Notes under the pieces: model-generated
Databases searched by the model: none
The model's input: only the letters and a program-made list of their open reading frames with translations
What the model was told of the DNA's origin: nothing
Part shown: positions 1 through 10,127 of the stretch, one piece after another
Layout: each line of letters opens with the position of its first letter
Numbering within the stretch: the stretch's first letter is position 1
DNA from: Babesia bovis T2Bo
Lineage: Eukaryota > Apicomplexa > Aconoidasida > Piroplasmida > Babesiidae
DNA: 64,000 nucleotides
Reading direction: 5' to 3'
Assembly (NCBI RefSeq): GCF_000165395.2
Contig: NC_010575.1
Span: forward strand, 1,411,001 to 1,475,000
Position numbers and translations under genes: made by a program

Positions 1-384
1 CATGGTTCCGTTACCCAAAACCTTAAAGTAACCCTTCTGAACAACATCCAAAACAGGGGCTTTGCCAACTTCCTTGGCAGCTGCCTCGATGTCGGCTTGC
101 GGTACCATGGACCATAGGTGGTCAACATTTACGGTTCTGCAAAAGTAACGATTCTTGATCTTGTGGAAATAACGCATACCAACCTATACACGATGATATT
201 ATGGAAGGGTGTGACATACTTTTCCGAAGTAACCAGGGTGGAATTTATCAAAAAGTATACGATGATGAGAGAAACCACCAGCCTTACCACGACCACCGGG
301 GTGTTTACGATGTTTCCCAACCCTACCATGTCCATGTGATACATGGCCTCTAAGTTTACGACAATTCTTAAATCTGGTCGTCAT
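1..384 (-). CDS. RPL27A: 60S ribosomal protein L27a (uL15), partial at left edge
   Basis: Large-subunit ribosomal protein uL15 of the cytosolic ribosome. The first exon (384-220) begins [20 protein letters not shown] and carries the family's glycine/histidine-rich N-terminus ([30 protein letters not shown]). A 36-nt GT..AG intron (219-184) restores the frame so that FGK is followed by [12 protein letters not shown], as in eukaryotic L27a. The reading continues through [14 protein letters not shown] to base 1, so the 3' end lies outside the window. The start is the first ATG of the frame and matches the family N-terminus. Confidence 0.95.
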
Positions 385-1541
385 TTTGATTGACTTTATG
401 CACGGCTGGACCCAATCTGCAATATGATGAACTTTTTAAAAACAATGTTAGACCCTAACAATGATATAATATATTAGAAGTCGTATAGAAAAGCGAATTC
501 GAGGTTTACACCATGTAAGATGAATGGCGCGTCGGGTAAATTCGGCTTCTCACGCCAACATCCAGCAAAACGATGATAAAAGATATTCTATAATACTTAC
601 CTTATTTAATGGATAAAACGGGGAACCAATTGCTAGTGGTTTCGATTCATTTGTGACGTCCCCATGACAGCAGTCTCAGCCACCCGATATGTTGCTGTCC
701 ATTCCGAATCCTTCTCTAAGAATTCTTTTCGCATTATACGTGTTTTACAGAAAGATATAAAAGTAACTGTATACTTTGTATGCGTCATTTTTAATAATAA
801 CACATCGTTTGAAACACATGTTTTATATCAATGTGTTTACGTGCGATATTCCAATTAATTCATCGCTATTTATTTAAAGGTAAAACACTTAATCATACAA
901 ATTGTATGAGTTGGCTTATTTACTTCTGGAAATACTGTATCCTTATAGCGATACCGGATATGTTTTAATGTGTTTTACTTATGATGGTCTTTTTGTTCGG
1001 TTTAATTGCAAAATTTTGCAGTTTAGTTATGCCACAAAAGCCATACATTTGTTGTAGTCCCAAATTTGGATAATGAAAGGCTTTGTTTATAAAATGTGTA
1101 ATGTATGTGTAATCACATTCTCTCTTAAATAAGATCAAAATATCGTTATTTCTGTTGAACAGAACATCGATGAAACAGAAGCTATTTTGTTCAGTTGGTG
1201 ACATGAGTTTTTTATTTCGCCATGATACATGACTCATCATTAAAATGGTTACATTCATCTCGCTTGATTTGTACATCTTTCCAGATTATCTATTTCATTA
1301 ACAACTTTATGTCATTTAATAATATATATATATATATATATATATATTAAAGATTATATTACGAACAGATTGTAAAATGTTTCTGTTACCACACACCTTA
1401 TGTGATTCCGTAGTATGAACTACTTAACGTTTTTACCTTCTGCAGGTTTTCATTTTTGGGTTTTCATTACATAAAATCTTGGTGGGAGTCTACTAATATT
1501 TTAAATATTAGGACCGATGGATTCGTGACTATTTAATAACG
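385..1541. other. AT-rich intergenic region between divergent genes
   Basis: About 1.16 kb separates the RPL27A start (minus) from the TRAPP start (plus), so it should hold two divergent promoters. Apart from a dinucleotide repeat near 1322-1349, I see no tRNA, no clear protein gene and no strong repeat. A 103-codon minus-strand reading frame (965-1276) is low-complexity and unlike the neighbouring genes; I did not accept it. Confidence 0.6.
1322..1349. repeat. (AT)n microsatellite
   Basis: Uninterrupted AT dinucleotide run of about 14 units in the upstream region of the TRAPP subunit gene. Confidence 0.9.
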
Positions 1542-2165
1542 ATGGAGCTGGCGTCAAAACAGCTCGAGGTTCTCATGATTCATGAAATTGTAAAGTATTA
1601 TTTTGCACGTGAGATGCGTTTAAATAATTACATGCCTGATCGTACTTTGGAATTACAATCGCAAGAGTCTGAAGCCCATTCATCTGTAAAACAGGCGCTT
1701 GATCTTCATGGCTATTATTTGGGAGCAAAAATTGCTAATAGGTATGCATATGATTAGCTGAATAACAGACTTTTATAGATTGACGATAGGTAAAGGACGT
1801 ATCTGGGATCCTAACAACTGTGTCATTTTTGTTTGCAAGGATGTCTGGACTTATATTTTCGGTGAAAATGCTGGACGTTTACAATCAAACAGTCAGGGCA
1901 TTTATATAATTCTATGTGACCATATACCATGGCTTGGTCCATTAGGGATGCGGCCACCGATTACCACGGATGTTAACATCCTCCGCAGTTTCGAAGACAA
2001 TTACAAGTTGTTCTATTTGTTTCTTTTATGCGGTATTATACGTGGATCGTTGGCTTCACTTGGCTTAGCTGCAACAGTAACTCCATCTATCGGTGACGGA
2101 TGTTAGTTTTTTTACTATACCTTTTAAAACGTGCAGACAAATTCAAAATCAGTCTAAGGGACTAG
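1542..2165 (+). CDS. TRAPPC6: TRAPP complex subunit, TRAPPC6/Trs33-like
   Basis: Bet3-family subunit of the TRAPP tethering complex, which acts as a Rab1/Ypt1 exchange factor in ER-Golgi traffic. Three exons: 1542-1741, 1779-2101 and 2137-2165, giving 183 residues. Diagnostic stretches are VIFVCKDVWTYIF, LQSNSQGIYII and LCGIIRGSLASLG (family: ICKDFWTTVF, NHQGIYVL, CGLIRGGLSNLG). The third exon encodes only the tail DGYKFKISLRD, which matches the family's conserved C-terminus (CKFQVMI); without it the protein would end early. The stop TAG (2163-2165) overlaps the stop of the opposing RAP gene. Trs33 fits better than Trs31 or Bet3, but the paralogue assignment is by memory of motifs. Confidence 0.85.
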
Positions 2166-4206
2166 CAATGTTTGCAGCAATGATATGCGTTCAGCGTGCG
2201 ATTTACCAATCCTGATAACAATGCCCACGTGTGGTAATCAACTAACCATTCGCGTATAATCAACTGGATTGGTTTATAACCCAATGCTGCTAGGTGTCTA
2301 TTTTTCAGCCGTGTCATTCCCAGAGGCTCTCTCGTCACTGGGCACAATGCAGCCTCTGCTAAGGCATCCAAGGCAAGATTTCTGTGACATTCACTTAGTC
2401 GCTTTGATATAAACTTACCCATTTATTAAAGCGTTTACACGATATAATCCTACTGCTGCAGAGCTTTCGTAAGGGATTCCCAATTCCTTTAGGCATTCAT
2501 ACAGGTCGCATATTCGCTGTATTGTAGAATAGATTTTATGGAAGCCCGTACAAACCTCTGTAGATGCCGGAACAGCGAAGTTGCCTTGGTAAAGATTGAT
2601 GAGTACCTGTGACGTCCTTGGTAGTTCGTCTATAAAACTCGGATACTATATTATTTTATTTGTTTTCATAATTGATTTACCTCATGGCGAATGCAGTACA
2701 TGATCCTGTTGAGCTGGTTGATAGTAGCTTCACTTGGATTATCCTATTCGGGTGTATTGCATTGATTTTCCAACCTACTTCCGAGAGTTTCGTAATATTT
2801 GCGAGGATAGATTGATATAAATTACGGTCGAAGTGGCCCAATACCGCACAAGCATCTAGCATGGCGATGCAATGCGGTAGTGTAAACGCATCCTACATAT
2901 GCTTTATATTATCCATGTAGACAACATACAAGTGTACTCATAGCTTGCTTCACCAGCAAATCTACAACATGTGCATTGTATATACCAACTTTGGCGAAAC
3001 TTTGCATCAGCATTGTTATATTTTGTGGATTTTGATGCTCCACTCGATCCTGCGGTACCATAATTCTGTTAATGCGGTGTCCTACTTTTATGAACTCAAA
3101 GAAGCTCTCGTAAACTTTTGGTATTCTGTATCCTAGTTGGCCCATTGCAAAAGCAATCTGAGCCACTTCATGGTCTTGGAACATGAATATGCCTCTGAAA
3201 GTTCCTTACAGCATAGACTTAACACTTACTTGTGTACCTGATCCAACAATTCGCTAAAGTTGTTTCGTGGTCGGAACTTCAATTTAGCATAAGAATACAG
3301 GACACACGTTATTGTTGCTGTATCTAACTTTCGTTTTTTGGAAATTAAAGTTGAGAATGCTTTTAATGTACCTTTTTCAGGCAACTTTAACAATGCAAGT
3401 GATCTGCAGTGTAATGCAATTGTTTTGGCATCCAGTTCGGCCGCCCTTTTCCTTATATTGTTACACGCATAATATATGATGTTCCAAGGGGCGTGACCTA
3501 TGTACGCCAAATTAGATACGAGGCACGCTAATCCCCCTGGAGAAAACTTTGGTAATTTGTTACCTCCTTCAGGAGCTAGACCTAATATTATAGCCCTGAA
3601 GATTGCTGCATAGCCCCGGCTTTCTTCAGTTTCCAACTTCGGGGTTATACATCGCATTTTACGCATATAAAACAACACCATACATACATCACGTTCGTTG
3701 AGTTGTCCTACATCCTGTACGAGCCACCTCAGTAGACTTGTACTTGAGTGCACGGGTTTATTAAATACCCGCGCATAGCAGCATAGTATAAGAGACACCT
3801 CACTAGACGAAATGCCTGTGATATTTGCATGTGGTCCGTAGGCATGGCGAGCTGTTGCTGAGCATAATCTCTTCCACTGTGCCCTTCCAACTCTTCCTAA
3901 TCTCCAATATGCAATAGCAGTGGCTAGCAGTTGCATTGGGGACAACTGTTTGGCCACAACATCTACTTCTGCCACCAGTTGTTGCCAATCGTCAATTTTC
4001 CGAAAGAAAGGCAAATCTTTTGAACTATCTGTTTTAGTTCGCCTCGTTGGAAGCGTAACATCATTAGGTGTTGGAGAAGGTAGAAGACCGGCGCGATATC
4101 TTGCATATTCTTGCAGGTGATACACTTTGAGCGAATTCTTTGTTCCTGGGTTATATAGCACTGGCACAAGGCGCTGTTTCATCCTAAGTGTCTTAGAAGT
4201 GAGCAT
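2162..4206 (-). CDS. RAP-domain protein with helical repeats
   Basis: Six exons: 4206-3230, 3194-2930, 2892-2779, 2743-2681, 2645-2419 and 2381-2162, encoding 621 residues; introns are 35-37 nt. Most of the protein is alpha-helical and repeat-like. The last exon contains a RAP-type motif (TRLKNRHLAALGYKPIQLI followed by REW). RAP proteins are greatly expanded in Apicomplexa, where characterised members bind RNA in mitochondria and support the fragmented mitochondrial ribosome. The N-terminus (MLTSKTLRMKQRLVPVLYN) is basic and could be a mitochondrial presequence, which is inference. Exon 4 is only 63 nt and was found from splice phase: its frame reads EATINQLNRIMYCIRHE and joins YPSFIDELP. 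Confidence 0.8.
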
Positions 4207-4758
4207 TTGTGTGATTCCGAATAGTAATAAACTTCATGGTTCTTTATTGTGTAATATATTTATAAAGGTAATCGGCATATTTGCGACGGCTCACTACGGT
4301 CGAATGTGTATAGATGTGTATGCACCGATCACCTAATCGATGAAATTGTGACCTAATTATCACACAATTTGTGGAATTACCTATATAATATAGCCACTTT
4401 TAGATAATAGAAAATATGGGATTAGTGGTACCGCTTTACTATTTTCTGATGCGTAAAACCATGTTGATGCAGAATATACATCTGTAGAATCTTCTTACAC
4501 ATGAATATAATTAAAAATTATATTTACTTCCAATGTCTTCTATGAACACTTAGACCCTCAATTGATAGATATAGATGATGATCATATGTTGTGTTATGTC
4601 GGTTGGTATCATCACAAGGATTCCATTGGGCCAAAGCAGAGTAGGTGCGAATTGTAATATCCATTTATATATGTGATATTACTGTGGACAAGTGGTGGAG
4701 CGTTTCTTCTATTATTCATCGCATATTCTTTACTGCGACTTGCCATACTCATAATACC
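4207..4758. other. Intergenic region, divergent promoters
   Basis: About 550 nt of AT-rich DNA between the RAP gene start (minus) and the next gene start (plus). No reading frame, RNA gene or repeat that I can support. Confidence 0.6.
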
Positions 4759-6980
4759 ATGAAGCCACGTCGACAGGGTATGTTCTGTTTTCTATTAGTT
4801 TTACGCTATATGCCTAATTAATAACTCATCAGATGGTAATGTCAACGGTCGCGGCATAAGGCGCGGTAGCGAGGCGGCTATTATTAAGCCGGAGAACTTT
4901 TACTTCCGTGAGCTCGATGATGACTCTTCATCTTTTGGCTTGCGATGCATAGACTTTATTTCTGGTATGCTTACTTTTCATATTAATCAGCTTTCACACA
5001 GCATCTACACCTTCTAAGCGCCCGAACATTTTTATTTCCGCTGATGTTCTAAACCGTTTGGATATGTTTTCTATGGTTGCATCTCCTGTATTCCATATAC
5101 CGCCGAATTCTTTAGATTGCAAAGCGGAAGAAGCAACTGTACAGGATGTGTCGTCTTCAGTGGCTGAGCCGGAAGAAAAGTCGTGTGATGTGGATAAGCC
5201 ACCTCTGGTTCCCGTTGATCCTCCTGCATCACCAAGTAAAGTCAAGGATTGCAGTAAGGATGTTTCTACTCCTAGTAATGATTCTTCTAGAAGAATTCGT
5301 TTACGTACTCCCACATCTGTTTCACCTGCTTCTTCTTCATTTAGTAAGAAATCAACTCCTATTCGTATGTCTCTTTCGTTTCATCTCAAGGGCCTTTTTG
5401 AAAGCGCAATTACCTCATCAACACTTTCTTATATTAGCGGTGATGACTTGAACTTAGACGATCATTCTTTAGATGGTCATTATAATGAAGTCATTTCTAA
5501 TACTGTGGATGGAAATGAGGATGATGTTTGTGACCGTATTATTGGAAAAGAACGAAATAAGGTCACAGATTCAGGGCCAAAGCTTGAAATTAAGCCATCA
5601 GAATCCGATGCATGTGCCCCTGATGTTGTAACATCACCCGTGGTAACTGATTCACCCAAAAGACCCGTTGGCAATCAATCCGAATGCCATAAAAATGAAT
5701 CAGTAATAGAAGAAACACTCGATACGGGGCTGAAAAATGAAGATGCAAGTGGGAATATTGGATTATGTTCTGAAAAAGTCGTTGATAATCCAGATATAGT
5801 TGACCATATGGAGAAGCCGGGATCTCTCCTTCCGCCGTTGTCCACTCGTATTGGGATGGAGGTTTCGGTGTTTATGAACAAAGACTCTGCACCACCGTCG
5901 TTAAAATTAAACGAAGATGCGGTTAAACCTTCCAGTATCCCTGTTAAGTTTGAACATAAAACTACCAACCCTGCTCCACAAATTCTATCTAAAACTCAAC
6001 TGATGGCCGTTCAATCGATGTATCGTAAGAAAAGGCCACTATCGAACATTGCGAGCATTTTACCTTTGGGAACAGACAGTATCTACAAGAAAACCTTAGA
6101 TATTTCCAAGGCTCCACTAAACATGAAACCCACAGCGGTAAAGGGTACCAAGGACACTACACCTAAGAGGAAAACGGTAACATCTCTTGATACTTCCAAG
6201 GATGCTGATGGACAATGCAAGGAAGCATCGGTTTCTACTGTGAAAGAGGTTGACAAATTAGCCACAAAACGTGCGGACTCCTCGGGTATACGCAACTTCA
6301 ACAAGGAACCTATTCCTCGTTTAAGTGAAAGACGTAGTTCTTTCAACGCTGATAGAGGTATAAAACCCATTAATACCGTTATATACATGCTCCAAAACGG
6401 CTGTAATGATGAATCTGAAGGCAAACGTCGGCATTCTACGGGTAATATGTCTACTTCTCGATCAAGTAGTTCGCAATCTCGTGATACTTCCGTGGTCTCT
6501 TATCGAGACAGGATTAATCAAGACTATGATCTATCTAATGGTCCACAACCATCTGGCGAGCCTTTGTTGCCACATGCTCTTACTAACGGGCATCTGTCAG
6601 ACAGCCGTAATGATCGTGGACCTGCTCGACAGAGCTGTAAGGCTGGCACTGGTTTCATAGAGGAATTTATGCGTTCGGACAGCAGCAATTATAAGGATCG
6701 CCAATGCAATCGTACGGGTCGTTTCGAGTGGCGTTCTAATGGCAATTGGAGATCTTCAAGTGTTAGTGGTTACCAACGTAGCATGGACCACCTGTATATG
6801 CCTTGGCGCAATGAATATGTGTTTGGTCTATCTTCACGAGGTCATAACAGTGACAATTACCGTCCATACCGCGACACGCTTCGTCCCATTATGGAATGCC
6901 ATTACCAGGGCTTATACAAACCGGAGATGTATCGGCGTGACGATGGTCAATACGGTCATCGTCAATGTGGAGGACGCTAA
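4759..6980 (+). CDS. Hypothetical low-complexity protein, 709 aa
   Basis: Not recognised. Three exons: 4759-4777, 4833-4964 and 5002-6980. The first encodes only MKPRRQ plus one base. The conserved-looking part is the N-terminus (KPENFYFRELDD, RPNIFISADVLNRLDMF), after which the protein is Ser/Thr/Asp/Lys-rich and probably disordered. The last 200 residues are rich in Arg, Tyr, Gly and Asn (NGNWRSSSVSGYQR, YRPYRDTLRP, RRDDGQYGHRQCGGR), an RNA-binding-like composition. No membrane segment or signal peptide is visible. It could be an RNP scaffold or a translational regulator, but nothing in the sequence proves a function. Confidence 0.75.
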
Positions 6981-7325
6981 GCCGTGTTATGGAAATCGGT
7001 CACACAAATTCTATTCGTTATAGATATACATGTCTATAGTGTAATATATATAGGTGTACGTTTCTTGCGTGGTTCTGTAATACTTGTCCATTTTGCTGTG
7101 TCTGGACTTTGGGGAACGTGACGTTTTGCTTTTACACACTTCAGTTGGGACGCTTTGTAGTTACACTAACATAAGATTTCTATCATTTGGGTTGCATTAT
7201 TGTTTATCATTTTAGTGGCGCACCGCCTCTGGCTCAGGTGTGTAGTGCATGATCATCAGCATTCCGACCCAATTGCGCTATAGAAGCTGCTAAACAGCAT
7301 TATTTTACGATTCCGTGGCAAAAAC
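6981..7325. other. Intergenic region between co-directional genes
   Basis: About 345 nt, presumably the 3' UTR of the upstream gene and the promoter/5' UTR of the next. No other feature seen. Confidence 0.55.
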
Positions 7326-9512
7326 ATGTTTAACAACGGTTCTAATGCTGCCGATGGGGACCCGTGGCAGCAGCTCTCTGGAAGAGCGTCGCGCTTGCGC
7401 GTGCCTAGGCAGGGACCTTTAACGAGAGATGGACCTTTAGGGCGCTACCGACCTGCTCCAGAGGTCATTGAGCATATGCTGGATGACTTGGAAGACCGTA
7501 TGCGCAATTACTTCGTTTTGTACAACAGAGAGCGTGAGATGCGCAAGGAGGTAGAGGGTACTGCATATCGTTTAGAAAAGGAGCTTTTATCCGAGCGCAA
7601 TAAGGTTGCTGAGTCTCAATCTGTGATCAACCAATTGGAAACTAAAATCAAGGCATTGATCGGTCAGCCGCTTAAGATTCGTGAAACTATAGAGAAGATA
7701 GAGGTGCTTTACAACCAGATGGATACATTGGTACAGGCTTTTGTAGGCATTGGTAGTTGTGCCACTTTACAAAGCCAAAATCGCACGGTGTTTTTACGTT
7801 TATTTTTGGAGTATTTGTACCCATGTCGTGATTTGGATGTGCGTTTAAATACCTTGTACACTGCCATGTACGCTTCTCTTTCATCTACTGGTGCAATAAC
7901 AGAGCAGATACCGCTACCACTACCAGAACCCGTAGCTCCAGTGCAACCTCCGACCAGTGTTCCGTCATTGCCATTGCGAGGTCTCAATATCATGGTACAC
8001 CAGTTAATGCTAAAGATGGAGGGATCGATTCAGGAACCTGGATGGTACTCTTGCGTATTCCGTTATGACCACGAGGGGGAGGGATCAATGGACACAAACC
8101 CTTCGCGTGTACTGAAAGTCACGGCGCGGCCTCTTGATAGTGCTTCTGGAATCATCGAGTTCAACGATTGCGTGGAGGTGCATCAGTTACCGCCTCGGGT
8201 TCCCAACGTGATACCAAAACTCATATGGGATGTTTACGCTGGTAAGGACTTGGTTGGAAGTGCTAGCGTTTCCATTGTTGATCCCAAGACGCTGAATCAT
8301 CGGGACCCTTGGAACATTGTTGACGCTCAAGGTAAACACCGTGGTGATTTGATTGTTACTGTGAGGGCTATCCCAGAAGGTTCTAAGTTACCTGCTGTTG
8401 GATTCGCACGTAGAAACGATGAGTTACAGACTAGCAGTGCGACTCCCAAGGACAGCGATAAGGATTCGAAATTCGTGCCTACAGTACCTGACGCTAAGGC
8501 TACGCCTACAGCTTCTGGGACTTCGGCAACGTCACAGGCCACGGAGCGTGCAACAAAAACACCCGTGGTTGGAAAAGGTCCGCCAAGGTTTATTCCTCCG
8601 CCTGCGTCCACACCACCCAAGGGAACGCCTGATGAGCCATTCCAGCCAAAACAAAAGGCTGCATTCCGCAAACCGTTATTCCTCAAGTCCAAGGCTATGG
8701 CCAAACCTGTGCCTCCAGGCTCGGATGAGAAGGCAGGGGCATCTACTAGTGACCCTCCATCTGCTGATCCCAAGCCTAATGAAGCGCAAGCTAAACCCAG
8801 CCCGCCAGCCAAGGCTCCTGCTACTAGTTCTCCAGTTCCAAGTGGCCAGCCTAAGGCTCAATCCCCTACTGTAGAGGCCAAAAAGGCATCTATCATACCA
8901 CCTAAGCTTACGTTGCCTAAAGAAGCATCCCCAAAGATGCCCCTAAAGGCTCCCGTTATAACAAAATCTGAAGCTGTTCCTGCTGCGAAGATTCCTCCCA
9001 AGGCAGTGCCAAAGGTTGCTTCTGCGGAACCTAAAGCTACGCTGAAATCGCCTACACCTGCCGAGCCTTCTGTTACAAAGTCACTCCCCGTTGTTACTAA
9101 AGCTCCTTCGAAGGCTGGTATTGCACCCAAAACAACATCGCCAGTTCCAACCGCCAAGGAAGGAATAGTGGCGAAGGGTGTTGATACACCTGCTTCCACA
9201 GGATCTGGAGTAACACCCAAAGTAGCTCCCAAGGTTGCAGGTTCAGCAGGCGCGAAGGCACCAGGGATATTACCGAAGTCATCACCGCCTGAAGCAGGCG
9301 AAATTACGCCCAAGAGTCAAATGATTGTACCAAAAACAAAGGTTTTGGGTTTAGCGCCCAAAGTTGCTATGCCTCCCGTCGCTGCCAAGACACCCCCATC
9401 TTCAACAGGTTCTGCTACTCCTACTGCCACCGAGGAGAAGAAACCACTATTACCTATTGTCGTGAAGCCAAAGCTGCTGTTGAAGAAGCCGCTAATGCCT
9501 AAGAAGGCTTGA
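7326..9512 (+). CDS. Coiled-coil, C2-like, Pro/Ala/Lys-rich protein, 728 aa
   Basis: Single exon. Residues about 40-115 form a charged coiled coil (REREMRKEVEGTAYRLEKEL). Residues about 215-360 look like a beta-rich C2-type fold, with LRGLNIMVHQLMLKMEG at its start and KHRGDLIVTVRAIP near its end. From about residue 375 to the C-terminus the chain is almost wholly built of irregular PKA, APK and PPK units, with a very basic tail (KPKLLLKKPLMPKKA). Coiled coil, C2-like domain and disordered basic tail together suggest a cortical or cytoskeletal membrane-binding scaffold, which is inference. The C2 assignment is from pattern only and the canonical calcium-binding aspartates are not obvious. Confidence 0.75.
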   Translation: MFNNGSNAADGDPWQQLSGRASRLRVPRQGPLTRDGPLGRYRPAPEVIEHMLDDLEDRMRNYFVLYNREREMRKEVEGTAYRLEKELLSERNKVAESQSVINQLETKIKALIGQPLKIRETIEKIEVLYNQMDTLVQAFVGIGSCATLQSQNRTVFLRLFLEYLYPCRDLDVRLNTLYTAMYASLSSTGAITEQIPLPLPEPVAPVQPPTSVPSLPLRGLNIMVHQLMLKMEGSIQEPGWYSCVFRYDHEGEGSMDTNPSRVLKVTARPLDSASGIIEFNDCVEVHQLPPRVPNVIPKLIWDVYAGKDLVGSASVSIVDPKTLNHRDPWNIVDAQGKHRGDLIVTVRAIPEGSKLPAVGFARRNDELQTSSATPKDSDKDSKFVPTVPDAKATPTASGTSATSQATERATKTPVVGKGPPRFIPPPASTPPKGTPDEPFQPKQKAAFRKPLFLKSKAMAKPVPPGSDEKAGASTSDPPSADPKPNEAQAKPSPPAKAPATSSPVPSGQPKAQSPTVEAKKASIIPPKLTLPKEASPKMPLKAPVITKSEAVPAAKIPPKAVPKVASAEPKATLKSPTPAEPSVTKSLPVVTKAPSKAGIAPKTTSPVPTAKEGIVAKGVDTPASTGSGVTPKVAPKVAGSAGAKAPGILPKSSPPEAGEITPKSQMIVPKTKVLGLAPKVAMPPVAAKTPPSSTGSATPTATEEKKPLLPIVVKPKLLLKKPLMPKKA

Positions 9513-9588
9513 TGCGTGTAGCTTCTTCAGGGTGTGTAGTACACACCTTTTTGGCTCGGGCCCTTTTTATTTTGATGATACCCATTAA

Positions 9589-10107
9589 ATGGCTGATTTG
9601 GATGATCTGCAGGTACCAGTATCTGCGACATCTGGTCCGAAGGCAAAGATTCTGGTGTTTATAATCGTAGGTCGCGATGACCGTCCTCTGTTGATTCAAG
9701 ACTTGTCTACTCCGGGTTGGCGCCCAGATCCACCGCATCTTGCTCCATTCGTTGCACATCAAGCTCTAGATGTCATAGATGATATGATATGGTCAAATCC
9801 ATCTATGTATCTCAAAGAGGTTGATGTTTTCGACTGTCTTGCCGTCTGGGCTTTTGTAAGTACTAGTAACATACGCTTCTTGCTAGTTACTCGAGCATCT
9901 GCATGGAAGAAGGTTGAATCATCACCTGATGATAACCTCCCTATGCCGGAACCGCCGCCCTGCGATTCAATTCGCGCATTTTTCAAAGAAGTTCATGAGC
10001 TTTATTGCAAGCACCTGTACAACCCGCTGTACAAGCCTAACGATGGTATCTACAGCACCGAATTTAACATTCGGGTCAAACGTATCGCAATGAAACATCT
10101 ATACTGA
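9589..10107 (+). CDS. TRAPPC2: TRAPP complex subunit 2 (sedlin/Trs20)
   Basis: Longin-fold subunit of TRAPP, 172 residues, intronless. Matching stretches to the family are FIIVGRDDRPL, FVAHQALDVIDDMIW, NPSMYLKEVDVFD, AFFKEVHELYCK and LYNPLYKPN. It is about 30 residues longer than the human protein because of an extra N-terminal segment and an insertion around residues 105-120 (SSPDDNLPMPEPPP). The start is the first ATG of the frame. It lies only 76 nt after the preceding stop, so its promoter may lie inside that gene. It is the second of three TRAPP subunits in this window. Confidence 0.9.
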   Translation: MADLDDLQVPVSATSGPKAKILVFIIVGRDDRPLLIQDLSTPGWRPDPPHLAPFVAHQALDVIDDMIWSNPSMYLKEVDVFDCLAVWAFVSTSNIRFLLVTRASAWKKVESSPDDNLPMPEPPPCDSIRAFFKEVHELYCKHLYNPLYKPNDGIYSTEFNIRVKRIAMKHLY

Positions 10108-10127
10108 ATAATGTTATATTAGTGCTA

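Noticed and set aside
965..1276. 103-codon minus-strand frame in the first intergenic region
   Set aside because: AT-rich, erratic composition, no homology pattern and no flanking splice logic; likely a chance frame.
5058..9512. Long antisense and alternate-frame reading frames inside the low-complexity genes
   Set aside because: Shadows created by biased codon composition of the real genes; they lack starts, domains and splice sites.
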